From NCBI GenBank assembly GCA_002315885.1, contig DCIO01000063.1, forward strand, positions 1-41,233: 41,233 nucleotides of DNA, given 5' to 3'. Shown here one piece after another: positions 1-7,694 of this stretch. A model generated the notes under the pieces. It was not told where the DNA came from. It made no database searches and saw nothing but the letters and a program-made list of their open reading frames with translations. Origin of the DNA: Lentisphaeria bacterium UBA1724. Lineage in GTDB: Bacteria > Verrucomicrobiota > Lentisphaeria > Oligosphaerales > Oligosphaeraceae. Made by a program: the position numbers and the translations under genes. Every line of letters begins with the position of its first letter. Within the stretch, counting starts at the first letter, position 1.

Positions 1-1
1 C

Positions 2-730
2 AACGCGGAAGCCACCGCCATCGCGGCCCCCCTGCCTCAGGCGACTCCTTTCGTAAACGAGCTTCCCTCCGGCTCCCAGAGTCACCCCGTCGCCTCCGTC
101 GTTGTTACGGATGCAGGCGTTGCAGCCCAACCCCAGGTGAAGCATTCCGCCGTTTCTACGACGCCGATGCAAACCACAACTGCCGATGCAATCCCCGTTC
201 TGCCTGAGGACGCCGTTGTATCCGAACCTGTTGAAGAGGACACCGCGGCAGTTTTCTCCAAGAAGCGGATTCTTTCCGTGGACACCACGGGAAGCGCCAT
301 CGCAAAACAATTCGTGGTAGTGCCCATGACGGTCGCTTCCACGGAGACCACACAGCTCTACCAGGTCACCCTGCCCCCTATCGAAGTCATCACAGCGCAG
401 GCACTGCGGGCAAATCTTCCTCCCGAGCTCTTCCAGGCAGCCGAAGGTGTCGTGCAAACCATGCAGGTGGTGGAAAATCCCTTGACGAACACCAGCGAAA
501 TCAAGATCCAACTCCAACCCAACGTCCTGGACGGCGCCGCCATTTCCATCACAGTCTCCGATGGCACCCTCGCCGTAAGTTTTTCCACCACGCAAAACAA
601 TGTCGCCCTGTTGCTGGAACGCAATCAATCCCAACTGGTTGAGCATCTCACGACACAGCTGTCCACCTTCCCGAATGTCCGTATCAGCATTCTTCGCGCC
701 GCCAACAGACGCACCGAAGAAAACGCGTAA
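2..730 (+). CDS. sctP: Type III secretion needle-length regulator-like protein, 3' part (SctP/FliK-like)
   Basis: The reading frame is open from the first bases of the window, so the 5' end is missing; 242 residues are visible. The N-terminal half is rich in Ala, Thr, Val and Pro with little predicted structure. The last ~105 residues look like the compact C-terminal domain of FliK/YscP proteins, with an alternating pattern around 'IKIQLQPNVLDG' and 'GTLAVSFST' followed by a helix with 'LLLERNQSQLVEHL'. In this family that domain contacts the export switch protein SctU and stops needle or hook growth. The position directly before sctQ-R-S-T-U is the usual place for sctP. An internal GTG at 137 could be read as a start, but the frame is open upstream with the same composition. 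The family call rests on pattern and context, not on strong conserved residues. Confidence 0.7.
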   Translation, partial: NAEATAIAAPLPQATPFVNELPSGSQSHPVASVVVTDAGVAAQPQVKHSAVSTTPMQTTTADAIPVLPEDAVVSEPVEEDTAAVFSKKRILSVDTTGSAIAKQFVVVPMTVASTETTQLYQVTLPPIEVITAQALRANLPPELFQAAEGVVQTMQVVENPLTNTSEIKIQLQPNVLDGAAISITVSDGTLAVSFSTTQNNVALLLERNQSQLVEHLTTQLSTFPNVRISILRAANRRTEENA

Positions 731-757
731 ATCGACACCATTTTTCCTGTCGCAACC

Positions 758-1714
758 ATGATTGTTTCTGAAATCATCGCCAACTGGCCAGAGTTCACAA
801 AACTCAACGCAGAGAGCATCCTCGCCTCGCCTGGATACGCCGCAAAATGCAACTGGCCTACCCCGGAAAGCACCTTGACCTTCGGGGGCAAACGTCCTGG
901 CATCGCCCTGGCGCTCCAGGTCCGCTTCGGCAACAACAACGCGTTGCTCGGCATCCCAGACGATGAACACTGCGCCGAACTCTTCCCCACCCTGGCAAAT
1001 GTTCTCCAATCCCAGGAAGTCCCCGAACCCCTCCTTTTGGCTGTAGTGGAAAACGACCTGGCACCACTCTTCCAATTACTGGAGGAAATCTCTGAAGAAC
1101 ACCTGCAAATCCTCGGTATCGCCCCCGCAGACGATGGTGCCTTCGGAAATGCACGTGTCTTCCGCATCCTGTCCAATGGGCAAGAACAAATCTCATTCCT
1201 GCTTACCCTGACGCCCGAACTCATCCACGATTTCGGACAACTAAAGCATCTCAATCCCATGACCCCGGAAATCGGCGACAAGACACTTCCGGCTCAAGTC
1301 ATGCTGGCAAAATTCAGCCTCTCCCAAAAGGAATTGCAGGACTTGGCCCCGGGAGACCGAATTCTCCTTCCCGAATGCCCTCCAGACTCCACGCCCTGGA
1401 AAGTCCAGGTCATCGTGGCAGACAAATTCCAAATCTCCGCTACCCTCGACGGCGAAAAACTCACCTTCCAAAGTGTCCCTGTCCTATGGCAAGGGAGTGA
1501 TGAACTGGGAGTCTTCGCAGGAAACCCCATCCCCGTCACACTGCCGGACCTGTTGAAAATGCTCCAGAAAGGCGCCACGTTGGACAAATGCCTGGAAGAC
1601 GCAGGGCATCTGCGCCTCTGCACCCTCGCCACGAATCAAAAGAAACTCGTGGAAGGCTCCCTACAACCCTTGGAAAACGGAAACACCCTGGCGGTTGAAT
1701 TCATTGCCAAGTAA
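758..1714 (+). CDS. sctQ: Type III secretion cytoplasmic ring protein SctQ
   Basis: A 318-residue protein, the normal length for YscQ/HrcQ. SctQ forms the cytoplasmic sorting platform that receives chaperone-effector complexes before export. A SPOA (surface presentation of antigens) domain is visible at about residues 177-245, with the typical 'LPAQVML' strand and 'LAPGDRILLP' turn. The final ~60 residues ('IPVTLPDLLKML' to 'NTLAVEFIAK') look like a second, more divergent SPOA domain. The N-terminal ~170 residues are poorly conserved, as usual for the family. The gene starts 27 bp after the sctP stop and ends 9 bp before sctR, consistent with one operon. The call depends on both the SPOA signature and the very clear sctR-S-T-U genes that follow. 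Confidence 0.85.
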   Translation: MIVSEIIANWPEFTKLNAESILASPGYAAKCNWPTPESTLTFGGKRPGIALALQVRFGNNNALLGIPDDEHCAELFPTLANVLQSQEVPEPLLLAVVENDLAPLFQLLEEISEEHLQILGIAPADDGAFGNARVFRILSNGQEQISFLLTLTPELIHDFGQLKHLNPMTPEIGDKTLPAQVMLAKFSLSQKELQDLAPGDRILLPECPPDSTPWKVQVIVADKFQISATLDGEKLTFQSVPVLWQGSDELGVFAGNPIPVTLPDLLKMLQKGATLDKCLEDAGHLRLCTLATNQKKLVEGSLQPLENGNTLAVEFIAK

Positions 1715-1723
1715 TCTCTCCCT

Positions 1724-2380
1724 ATGTTCAATACCGACCCATTTGGATTAATTATCCTCCTGGCTGGACTGTCGTTGCTGCCCTTCGTGGCAATGATTGC
1801 CACTTCCTATCTCAAAATCGTCGTGGTGATGTCGCTGATCCGAAATGCCCTGGGCATCCAGTCCATCCCACCGAACATGGTCCTCAACGCCATCGCGCTC
1901 ATCCTGAGCTTCTATCTCCTGGCGCCCGCAATGGATCGTTCCTGGGAAATCATCAAGAACGCAAACGCAACGGAAGGCACCGCTGTCGAAAAACTCGAAC
2001 TCTTCCGAGAAGCCGCAGAACCATTCCGGGATTTCCTCCTGAAAAACACCGAGGAAAAACACCTCCTCTTCTTCGCGGGAACTGCAGAAAAACTCTGGGC
2101 GGATGAAAATGGCCAGACACCCGACATCAAAACCGATAGTTTCTATATCCTCCTGCCTGCGTTCACCGTATCCGAATTGACCAGGGGCTTCCAAATCGGT
2201 TTCCTCGTCTATCTTCCTTTCATCGCCATCGATATCATCGTCTCCAATATCCTGCTGGCAATGGGTATGATGATGGTCTCCCCCGTTACCATCTCACTGC
2301 CCTTCAAACTCCTGCTCTTCGTCCTCGTCGACGGCTGGGCAAGATTGATCCAGGGACTGATTCTGAGCTATCACCTGTAA
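1724..2380 (+). CDS. sctR: Type III secretion export apparatus protein SctR
   Basis: A 218-residue inner-membrane protein of the FliP/YscR family, a core subunit of the export gate that forms a helical SctR5-S4-T1 channel. The sequence shows an N-terminal hydrophobic helix, the conserved 'TSYLKIVVVMSLIRNALG' block, a hydrophilic middle, then 'LPAFTVSELTRGFQIGF' and two hydrophobic helices including 'MGMMMVSPVTISLPFK', all hallmarks of the family. The length (about 215-220) fits non-flagellar SctR better than most FliP proteins, which carry a longer N-terminus with signal sequence. It lies 9 bp after sctQ and 12 bp before sctS. Confidence 0.97.
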   Translation: MFNTDPFGLIILLAGLSLLPFVAMIATSYLKIVVVMSLIRNALGIQSIPPNMVLNAIALILSFYLLAPAMDRSWEIIKNANATEGTAVEKLELFREAAEPFRDFLLKNTEEKHLLFFAGTAEKLWADENGQTPDIKTDSFYILLPAFTVSELTRGFQIGFLVYLPFIAIDIIVSNILLAMGMMMVSPVTISLPFKLLLFVLVDGWARLIQGLILSYHL

Positions 2381-2392
2381 GGAGAGAATCAC

Positions 2393-2662
2393 ATGGACCA
2401 GGCGATGCTTCTCAATTACGCCCAGACGGCACTCATCCTTATCCTCGAACTCTCCATGGTGCCCATTGTGGTTGCGACGGTCATCGGGCTACTCGTCAGC
2501 CTTTTGCAGGCATTGACGCAGGTCCAGGAACAGACTCTGGGCTTCGCCATCAAACTGATTGCCATCTCCATCACCCTGATGTTCTCCGCACAGTGGATGG
2601 GCTCACAGATTATCCGATATACACAGGAAATCTTCTCACAATTCCCATATCTCTCCAATTAA
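2393..2662 (+). CDS. sctS: Type III secretion export apparatus protein SctS
   Basis: An 89-residue protein with two hydrophobic hairpin helices, matching the FliQ/YscS family in length and pattern ('PIVVATVIGLLVSLLQALTQVQEQTL' region is the conserved core; key residues are the QALTQVQEQTL stretch). Four copies wrap around SctR/SctT to build the export gate. The start at 2393 is supported by a good ribosome-binding site, AAGGAG about 10 bases upstream. It sits between sctR and sctT with gaps of 12 and 7 bp, indicating translation from a common mRNA. Confidence 0.96.
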   Translation: MDQAMLLNYAQTALILILELSMVPIVVATVIGLLVSLLQALTQVQEQTLGFAIKLIAISITLMFSAQWMGSQIIRYTQEIFSQFPYLSN

Positions 2663-2669
2663 TCAGACG

Positions 2670-3440
2670 ATGGAGGAATTCTACAGGCATATCATGGCGT
2701 TTACGCTGGTCGGCGCACGCATCGGTGGAGCAATGGCAATCTGCCCCGCACTCACCGACAGCATGATCCCAGGCTCCGCGCGAAAATGCATCGTGGTGGC
2801 ATTCTCCGCCATTGCAGTGCCTTTCATCCTCCGACAAATGCCTCCCGACATCACCATGAACGCCCTGATGGTCTACGGGGCCAAAGAGGCTGTCATCGGC
2901 TTCCTACTGGGATTCTTCTCCGCAATACCCTTCTGGATCGCGGAAAACGTGGGAAATTTCATCGACAACCAGCGCGGCGCAACAATGGGTGAAGTCTACT
3001 CGCCACTCAGTGGGACACAGGTCTCCACCACAGGTATCTTCTTCACCCAAATCATGACAACACTCTTCTTTATCTCAGGCGGAATCCTTTTGCTACTGGG
3101 AGCCATCTACGGGAGCTACAAGATCTGGCCCGTCTTCGAACATTTGAAAGGCATGTCTCCCGATACGCCAAAATACATGCTGGATACCCTGGATCACATG
3201 ATGGGCACCACGGTTGTCCTGGCGGCTCCCGTCATCATCGTCATGTTCCTGGCAACCCTGGGCCTGGGCTTCGTCAACAGAACCGCCCCCCAGTTGAATG
3301 TCTTCTTTCTCTCCATGCCCATCAAAAGCGCATTGGGTATCTTCATGCTGATTCTATATCTCCAGTATATTTTGAATGTATTGGTCTATCCTGACGAAGA
3401 TTCCCTCCTGACGCCCCTTCGGCATCTATTAATCGGGTAA
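2670..3440 (+). CDS. sctT: Type III secretion export apparatus protein SctT
   Basis: A 256-residue polytopic membrane protein of the FliR/YscT family, the single-copy top subunit of the export gate. Recognisable blocks are 'FTLVGARIGGAMAICPAL' near the N-terminus, 'KEAVIGFLLGFFSAIPFWIAENVGNFIDNQRG' in the middle (conserved core: NFIDNQRGATMGE) and a 'FVNRTAPQLNVFFLSMPIK' block near residue 210, which is characteristic of SctT/FliR. About six membrane segments are visible. The gene follows sctS by 7 bp and precedes sctU by 7 bp. There is no strong Shine-Dalgarno sequence, so translational coupling to sctS is plausible. Confidence 0.96.
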   Translation: MEEFYRHIMAFTLVGARIGGAMAICPALTDSMIPGSARKCIVVAFSAIAVPFILRQMPPDITMNALMVYGAKEAVIGFLLGFFSAIPFWIAENVGNFIDNQRGATMGEVYSPLSGTQVSTTGIFFTQIMTTLFFISGGILLLLGAIYGSYKIWPVFEHLKGMSPDTPKYMLDTLDHMMGTTVVLAAPVIIVMFLATLGLGFVNRTAPQLNVFFLSMPIKSALGIFMLILYLQYILNVLVYPDEDSLLTPLRHLLIG

Positions 3441-3447
3441 GACACAC

Positions 3448-4539
3448 ATGGCGGAATCCTCAGGCGAAAAAACTGAACTGCCGACCCCGAAGAAATTGCG
3501 GGACGCCCGCGAAAAGGGTCAGGTCTGCTCCAGCAGGGACATCGTCTCCACCGCACTGCTGATTGTACTCCTGTCCGTGGCGACCATCCTGGGGATGGTC
3601 CTCGTGGACGACTTGGAAAAACTCATCGCATTCGTCGGCGAGGCATGCAGAATGGAGAATGCTCTGGCAATTCAAGAGGCCGTCAAGGCCACCATTATCA
3701 TCATCGTCAAGCATACCTTCATTTTCGTGGGAGCGGCCATGGTAACGGGTGTTGCCGCAAACATGGCGCAAATCGGTTTCCTCTTCACCTTCGAACCCAT
3801 AAAACCCAATCTTGAGAAAATCAATCCCGTCTCGGGCTTCAAGAAGATTTTCTGCAAGAAGAATCTCTTCGAATTCGTCAAGAACGTCGTCAAAGTATCC
3901 TTCCTGGGATATCTCATCCATAAGTTGATTATCAGGAATATCCCTGCATTGCTGCCCATCTGCTTTGGAGAAGAGACGGATGTGATGCCAGTACTGAAAG
4001 TCGTCCTCAAGGACCTGGTCCGATATACGATCTTCGGATACGTCGTCATCGCCGCCGTTGACTTCTTCTTCCAACAGAAGAACTACACCAAGGAAATGAT
4101 GATGACCAAGGATGAAGTCAAGCGCGAATACAAGGAAATGGAAGGCTCCCAGGAGGTGAAACAGGCCCAGAAGCAATTCCAGCAGGAAATCCTCAATGGC
4201 CCCCCACCCGCCCAGGCAGCACGAAAATCCACCGTCATTGTCACCAACCCCACCCATTTGGCCGTGGGCATCTATTATGACCCCAAGGACATGCCCATGC
4301 CAAAGGTAACGGTCAAGGGAGCAGATGCAATCGCCGCACTCATTCGCCGTGAGGCATATCTGGCGGGAGTCCCCATCATGGAAAATGTCCCCCTGGCACG
4401 TGCGCTATATAAAGACGTGCAACCAGAACAATTTATTCCGGAAGAACTGGTCGACCCCGTGGTGGAAGTCCTAAAGTGGGTGAAACAGCTGGAAAACGAA
4501 CGCAAGGAACAACAAGAACTAGACTCAATCCAGCTGTAA
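3448..4539 (+). CDS. sctU: Type III secretion autoproteolytic switch protein SctU
   Basis: A 363-residue protein of the FlhB/YscU family. It begins with the family signature 'EKTELPTPKKLRDAREKGQV', has four membrane segments up to about residue 215, then a charged linker and a cytoplasmic domain. The autocleavage motif NPTH is intact at residues 267-270 (codons at 4246-4257) in the context 'VIVTNPTHLAVGIYY'. Cleavage between N and P is known to switch substrate specificity from needle to translocator export, and the presence of a SctP-like partner upstream fits. A short C-terminal acidic/Gln-rich tail follows the domain. It is the last gene of the rightward sctP-U run and converges on a chaperone gene 47 bp away. 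Confidence 0.97.
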   Translation: MAESSGEKTELPTPKKLRDAREKGQVCSSRDIVSTALLIVLLSVATILGMVLVDDLEKLIAFVGEACRMENALAIQEAVKATIIIIVKHTFIFVGAAMVTGVAANMAQIGFLFTFEPIKPNLEKINPVSGFKKIFCKKNLFEFVKNVVKVSFLGYLIHKLIIRNIPALLPICFGEETDVMPVLKVVLKDLVRYTIFGYVVIAAVDFFFQQKNYTKEMMMTKDEVKREYKEMEGSQEVKQAQKQFQQEILNGPPPAQAARKSTVIVTNPTHLAVGIYYDPKDMPMPKVTVKGADAIAALIRREAYLAGVPIMENVPLARALYKDVQPEQFIPEELVDPVVEVLKWVKQLENERKEQQELDSIQL

Positions 4540-4553
4540 TGCAATATCGCCCG

Positions 4554-4580
4554 AATTGAGAATTGAGAATTGAGAATTAG
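4554..4580. repeat. 7-bp tandem repeat (AATTGAG) between convergent genes
   Basis: Three perfect copies of AATTGAG (4554-4574) followed by a degenerate AATTAG (4575-4580) fill most of the 47-bp gap between the sctU stop and the convergent chaperone gene. No GC-rich hairpin with a T tract is visible here, so the gap holds the repeat rather than an obvious terminator. The unit read as TTGAGAA differs by one base from the reverse complement (TCGAGAA) of the repeat at 32034-32067. Confidence 0.9.
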
Positions 4581-4586
4581 ACTAGA

Positions 4587-5057
4587 CTATACCCGAATCC
4601 CCCGATAGGCTTCTGCACCACTATCCTCAGTCTCAGCAGCAGCGGTCTTCGCATTCACACCAGAACGGTAGTCCTGGATGAAATTCCGAAGGGTCTCCAG
4701 CGAGTTGACGAAGGACTCCAGGATTTTCAGCATCTTTTCCATGGAACAATATGTGAAACTGGGAAGCAGAATCGCCAACTCAAGCATCTCGCTTTCTGGC
4801 TTCAAGGAGAGCGTCGCCCCACGCGTGCCAGAAAAGAGATAATTCATCTCCAACAGGGCACGGAAGAAATCTTCGCCGCATTCCGGAGGCAATTCACTGA
4901 CTTCGCCGTAAATCAACAGCGCGTCGTGGAGTTTGTCCGCCTGCAGATGGACCACCATCTCATCTACGGAGAGAGCGCAATGTTCATCTTCGTCAACACG
5001 CAAATCCGGAACTCCAACGATCTTTCCAAAATCAACCAAAAATTCATTCAGTTCCAT
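4587..5057 (-). CDS. CesT-like type III secretion chaperone
   Basis: A 156-residue acidic protein when started at 5057 ('MELNEFLVDFGKIVG'). It has the layout of class I T3SS chaperones: an N-terminal helix, strands around 'CALSVDEMVVHL', and a middle helix followed by 'GATLSLKPESEMLELAILL'. The segment 'FFRALLEMNYLFSGTRGATLSLK' (key residues F, LL, N, F, G, GATLSLK) closely matches 'FYEELLSANLFGNGTEGATLSLK' in the chaperone at 35688. A longer start at 5108 is possible, but it would lie almost at the transcription start predicted from the -10-like box at 5115-5124, and the shorter start aligns with the N-terminus of the second chaperone. It should bind one exported substrate; no cognate effector gene is adjacent, so the client may be encoded elsewhere. 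The C-terminal ~25 residues are probably unstructured. Confidence 0.75.
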   Translation of the reverse strand: MELNEFLVDFGKIVGVPDLRVDEDEHCALSVDEMVVHLQADKLHDALLIYGEVSELPPECGEDFFRALLEMNYLFSGTRGATLSLKPESEMLELAILLPSFTYCSMEKMLKILESFVNSLETLRNFIQDYRSGVNAKTAAAETEDSGAEAYRGIRV

Positions 5058-5114
5058 AAGATGCAATCCATTGCAAAAACAAGACGAGAACGACCCAAGC
5101 AAAAGCATTCGCCG

Positions 5115-5124
5115 ATACTATATA
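5115..5124 (-). promoter_or_regulatory. Promoter-like -10 box (TATATAGTAT) for the chaperone gene
   Basis: On the minus strand the sequence reads CGTATATAGTATCGGCG, about 58 bases upstream of the chosen start codon at 5057. The same TATAGTAT core occurs upstream of the sycD-like gene and of paaK. No TTGACA-like -35 is seen at the usual distance. Assignment as a promoter is inference from position and recurrence. Confidence 0.5.
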
Positions 5125-5176
5125 CGAAAAAAAGAATACATCTATTCTTTTCCCATACTTCCTTTATCTTTTTCCA

Positions 5177-5206
5177 TTGACACGACAAAGAGGAAACATG
5201 CATTAT
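5177..5206 (+). promoter_or_regulatory. Possible sigma70-type promoter for the PP2C phosphatase gene
   Basis: A perfect TTGACA at 5177-5182 is followed 18 bases later by CATTAT (5201-5206). It faces the phosphatase gene, whose start is about 80 bases downstream, in the divergent intergenic region. A small inverted repeat, CCCC-ATT-GGGG, lies between it and the start codon. The -10 match is only moderate. Confidence 0.35.
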
Positions 5207-5287
5207 TTTATGGGTAGTGCTTTTCTATAACCCCATTGGGGACCACTCGATGAACTCCCTTCCATTCAGAGACCCCCACTCCAAAAG

Positions 5288-7243
5288 ATGAATTTCAAGG
5301 AAAAACATCTTACTACCCAAATGCTGGTTTGGTTGACCACTTGCCTTGTGCTGGTCTTCCTCGGAACCTCATTCCTGATTTACGTCCTGCTTACTCACAT
5401 CTCCTGCAGGCAGGCGGAAAAATGCCTGACCATCGTCACTGAAGACATCGACCGGGTCTATCAGGAATGCGCAGAAGGATACGTATACATGATATGCAAC
5501 TTCATCGCAAACAACCTGGAGACGACCACAAGACCACATCCGCAGGAAGAACTGCTAAAATTCCTGACGCAATATACGATTAGCGAAATCAACCTGGTCA
5601 ACCAGCAGGGCATCGTCATCCAATCCACGGAAAACAAATCCCTCGGCTTTGATTTCCACGATACCGAGGAAACGAAAAAATTCCTGGAATTGCTGGATGG
5701 AAAGACCTCCTTCGTCACCCAACAACTCCGACATAATATCACCATAGACAACAACGAGACAAAAAAACAAGAGGACGTCACTCGTAAATTTGTGGCGCAG
5801 ACATTGCCGGACAATTCGGGATTTGTGGAATTGGGCATAGACAAGGAGACCTACCTGAAAATCCTGGCGGCGCAGTCCATCAGCCTGACCACCAACTGGC
5901 ACACCGCCATGCAGGGGTATGTCATTGTCACCGATGAAAACTACAATATCATCAGCAACCTCCATAACAAGCACATCGGCAAGAATCTGGCGGAACTTGG
6001 CCTGAATGTAGAGGAAATCTCGGAAAATCTCCACACGAGAGAGATGCTGATACAGGTATTGAACGGCAAGAAGGTCCTCTGCATGCCATCCCTCCAGAAT
6101 CACGGGCATATCGTCCTGGCCGTCATTCCCTTCCAGAATGCCCTGCAAGTCCGAGACATCGCCGCAATCTGCCTCTGGGTGGTGATCCTACTCGTCCTTC
6201 TGGCGCAAGGCATTTTCCTACTGATTTTGTTGCGCAGGACCGTCATCGCGAAAATTCTCAGCCTCAATACCTCTCTCAAGCGCATCACAAACGGCAATCT
6301 GGATGAAGTCATCAACCTATCGGGTTCACAAGAATTCGTAGAATTGGGCAACGACATCAACTCCACCGTGAAATCCCTGCGACATTACATCGCGGAGGTA
6401 ACGGCTCAAATCGGCAAGGAACTGGTCTACGCACGAACCATCCAGCATTCCATCCTGCCTTCCGTCTTCCCGCCCTTCCCTACGCGACAGGAATTCGATG
6501 TCTTCGCCAATATGCAGGCCGCAAAAGAAGTGGGCGGGGACTTCTACGATTTCTTCTTCGTCTCCCCCAACCGCATTGCATTCCTGGTAGCCGATGTCTC
6601 GGGGAAAGGCTTCCCTGCTGCCTTGACCATGATGCATACCAAGACACTCCTGAAAAGCTACGCACAAAGCAACCACGAAATCACCGAAGTCTTCGCCCTG
6701 ACAAATCAGGACATCTGCGAAGGAAACAAGGAGATGGTATTCATTACCGCATGGATGGGCATCATGGACTTGACCACAGGAAAACTGGAGGTGGTCAACG
6801 CGGGACATGTCCGTCCCGTAATCTATCACGAAACCGAAGGGAACTGGACGATCCAGCACAACGAGGCAAATCTCGTGTTGGGCGTTATGAAGGATTTCAA
6901 GTTCAGGAAAGAAGAATACACACTCCACCAGGGAGACAAGATCTTCCTGTATACCGACGGCATCACCGAAGCGAAGGATGCCCAGAACCAACTCTTCGGA
7001 GAGGAACGACTCCTCCAAACCCTGGAGGAAATCACTGCATCGGAGAAGAGCGCCCCCACCGCACAGGTGATCTGCGAGAAGGTCATGGAGTCCGTCATGA
7101 CCTTCTCATACGATGTGCCCCAGGCAGATGACATTACCATGCTGTCTTGGTGCGTGCAGACTCTTCCAGGACAAAAAGTCAGCGAAGGACTAAGGAGTAA
7201 AAAATGGCATCTCCACTCCCAAACAAAACCCCAGACGAAATAG
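5288..7243 (+). CDS. Membrane-bound HAMP/PP2C (SpoIIE/RsbU-type) serine phosphatase
   Basis: A 651-residue sensor phosphatase. Membrane helix 1 is at about residues 13-35, an extracytoplasmic sensor region runs to about 290, helix 2 is at 292-316, and a HAMP-like linker with 'RITNGNLDEVINLSGSQEF' follows. The SpoIIE-type PP2C domain covers about 385-630. Metal-binding acidic residues expected for the fold are present: D418 in 'EVGGDFYD', D436 in 'VADVSGKG', D557 in 'LYTDGITEA' and D614/D615 in 'QADDITML'. Such enzymes dephosphorylate STAS anti-anti-sigma proteins in partner-switching pathways; in Bordetella the comparable BtrU controls type III secretion. Its place between T3SS genes suggests a similar role here, but no STAS or anti-sigma kinase gene is in the window. 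The last 13 codons overlap the next gene. Confidence 0.93.
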   Translation: MNFKEKHLTTQMLVWLTTCLVLVFLGTSFLIYVLLTHISCRQAEKCLTIVTEDIDRVYQECAEGYVYMICNFIANNLETTTRPHPQEELLKFLTQYTISEINLVNQQGIVIQSTENKSLGFDFHDTEETKKFLELLDGKTSFVTQQLRHNITIDNNETKKQEDVTRKFVAQTLPDNSGFVELGIDKETYLKILAAQSISLTTNWHTAMQGYVIVTDENYNIISNLHNKHIGKNLAELGLNVEEISENLHTREMLIQVLNGKKVLCMPSLQNHGHIVLAVIPFQNALQVRDIAAICLWVVILLVLLAQGIFLLILLRRTVIAKILSLNTSLKRITNGNLDEVINLSGSQEFVELGNDINSTVKSLRHYIAEVTAQIGKELVYARTIQHSILPSVFPPFPTRQEFDVFANMQAAKEVGGDFYDFFFVSPNRIAFLVADVSGKGFPAALTMMHTKTLLKSYAQSNHEITEVFALTNQDICEGNKEMVFITAWMGIMDLTTGKLEVVNAGHVRPVIYHETEGNWTIQHNEANLVLGVMKDFKFRKEEYTLHQGDKIFLYTDGITEAKDAQNQLFGEERLLQTLEEITASEKSAPTAQVICEKVMESVMTFSYDVPQADDITMLSWCVQTLPGQKVSEGLRSKKWHLHSQTKPQTK

Positions 7244-7584
7244 CGGAATACCTGGCGGGGATTCAGAAGACCATCCGTGATTCCGAAGAATTGATGAGAC
7301 AGGCCGATCTCCGGATCCAGGAGACGGACCGATTCCTGGCGGAACAGGGACTTACCAGGGAGGAAGTGCCGCATCTCCTGGATGATGTCCAGCTGACCCC
7401 GGAACAACGAAAGGAGCTGGATGCCCAAATGGACCGCTGGGAAATGGAATGGAACCAGGAACGCCTGGAGGCCGAAGCAAAACGAAATGACCTCCGACGC
7501 GCACAGGGAAATGACCCCGACCAGGACGAAATCAACAAACGACAGCGGAAATTCCGAAATCTGATGAACCCATACAGGCTGTAG
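7204..7584 (+). CDS. Small charged coiled-coil protein of unknown function in T3SS cluster
   Basis: A 126-residue, very hydrophilic protein with long heptad-like helices ('YLAGIQKTIRDSEELMRQADLRIQ' region and a Glu/Arg-rich second half) and no membrane segment. The ATG at 7204 follows a clear AAGGAG and overlaps the 3' end of the phosphatase gene by 40 bp in a different frame, so the two are probably translated from one mRNA. I do not recognise the family. Possible roles are a secreted T3SS component, a chaperone or co-regulator; the helical, charged character resembles SctO/SctI-type small T3SS proteins only in a general way. A T-rich run (7586-7593) follows the stop, but without a GC hairpin before it. 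Confidence 0.7.
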   Translation: MASPLPNKTPDEIAEYLAGIQKTIRDSEELMRQADLRIQETDRFLAEQGLTREEVPHLLDDVQLTPEQRKELDAQMDRWEMEWNQERLEAEAKRNDLRRAQGNDPDQDEINKRQRKFRNLMNPYRL

Positions 7585-7599
7585 ATTTTTTTTCAAAAA

Positions 7600-7643
7600 G
7601 CAGGAACCTGCATGGTCTTTCTTCGTCATATATAGTATGCAGG
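7600..7643 (+). promoter_or_regulatory. Promoter-like box flanked by an inverted repeat upstream of the translocator operon
   Basis: TATAGTATGC at 7631-7640 matches the -10-like box seen elsewhere in the window. It is bracketed by CCTGCAT (7607-7613) and its reverse complement ATGCAGG (7637-7643), and a further GCAGG lies at 7600-7604, so the left side is itself a GCAGG-AA-CCTGC palindrome. The layout suggests an operator over the promoter of the sycD-sctE-sctB operon. This is inference from sequence only. Confidence 0.5.
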
Positions 7644-7694
7644 ACAAACAACGAGCAACGTGAAATCGCTCGTTTCAACAAAAGGAGACAGAAA

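Noticed and set aside
2..4539. Flagellar export genes (fliM/N, fliP, fliQ, fliR, flhB)
   Set aside because: No other flagellar gene is present, SctR is short and lacks the FliP-type N-terminus, and translocators with SycD-type chaperone follow, so an injectisome is the better reading.
7586..7611. Intrinsic terminator after the coiled-coil gene
   Set aside because: The T run comes before the small GCAGG/CCTGC palindrome, the wrong order for a terminator on the plus strand.
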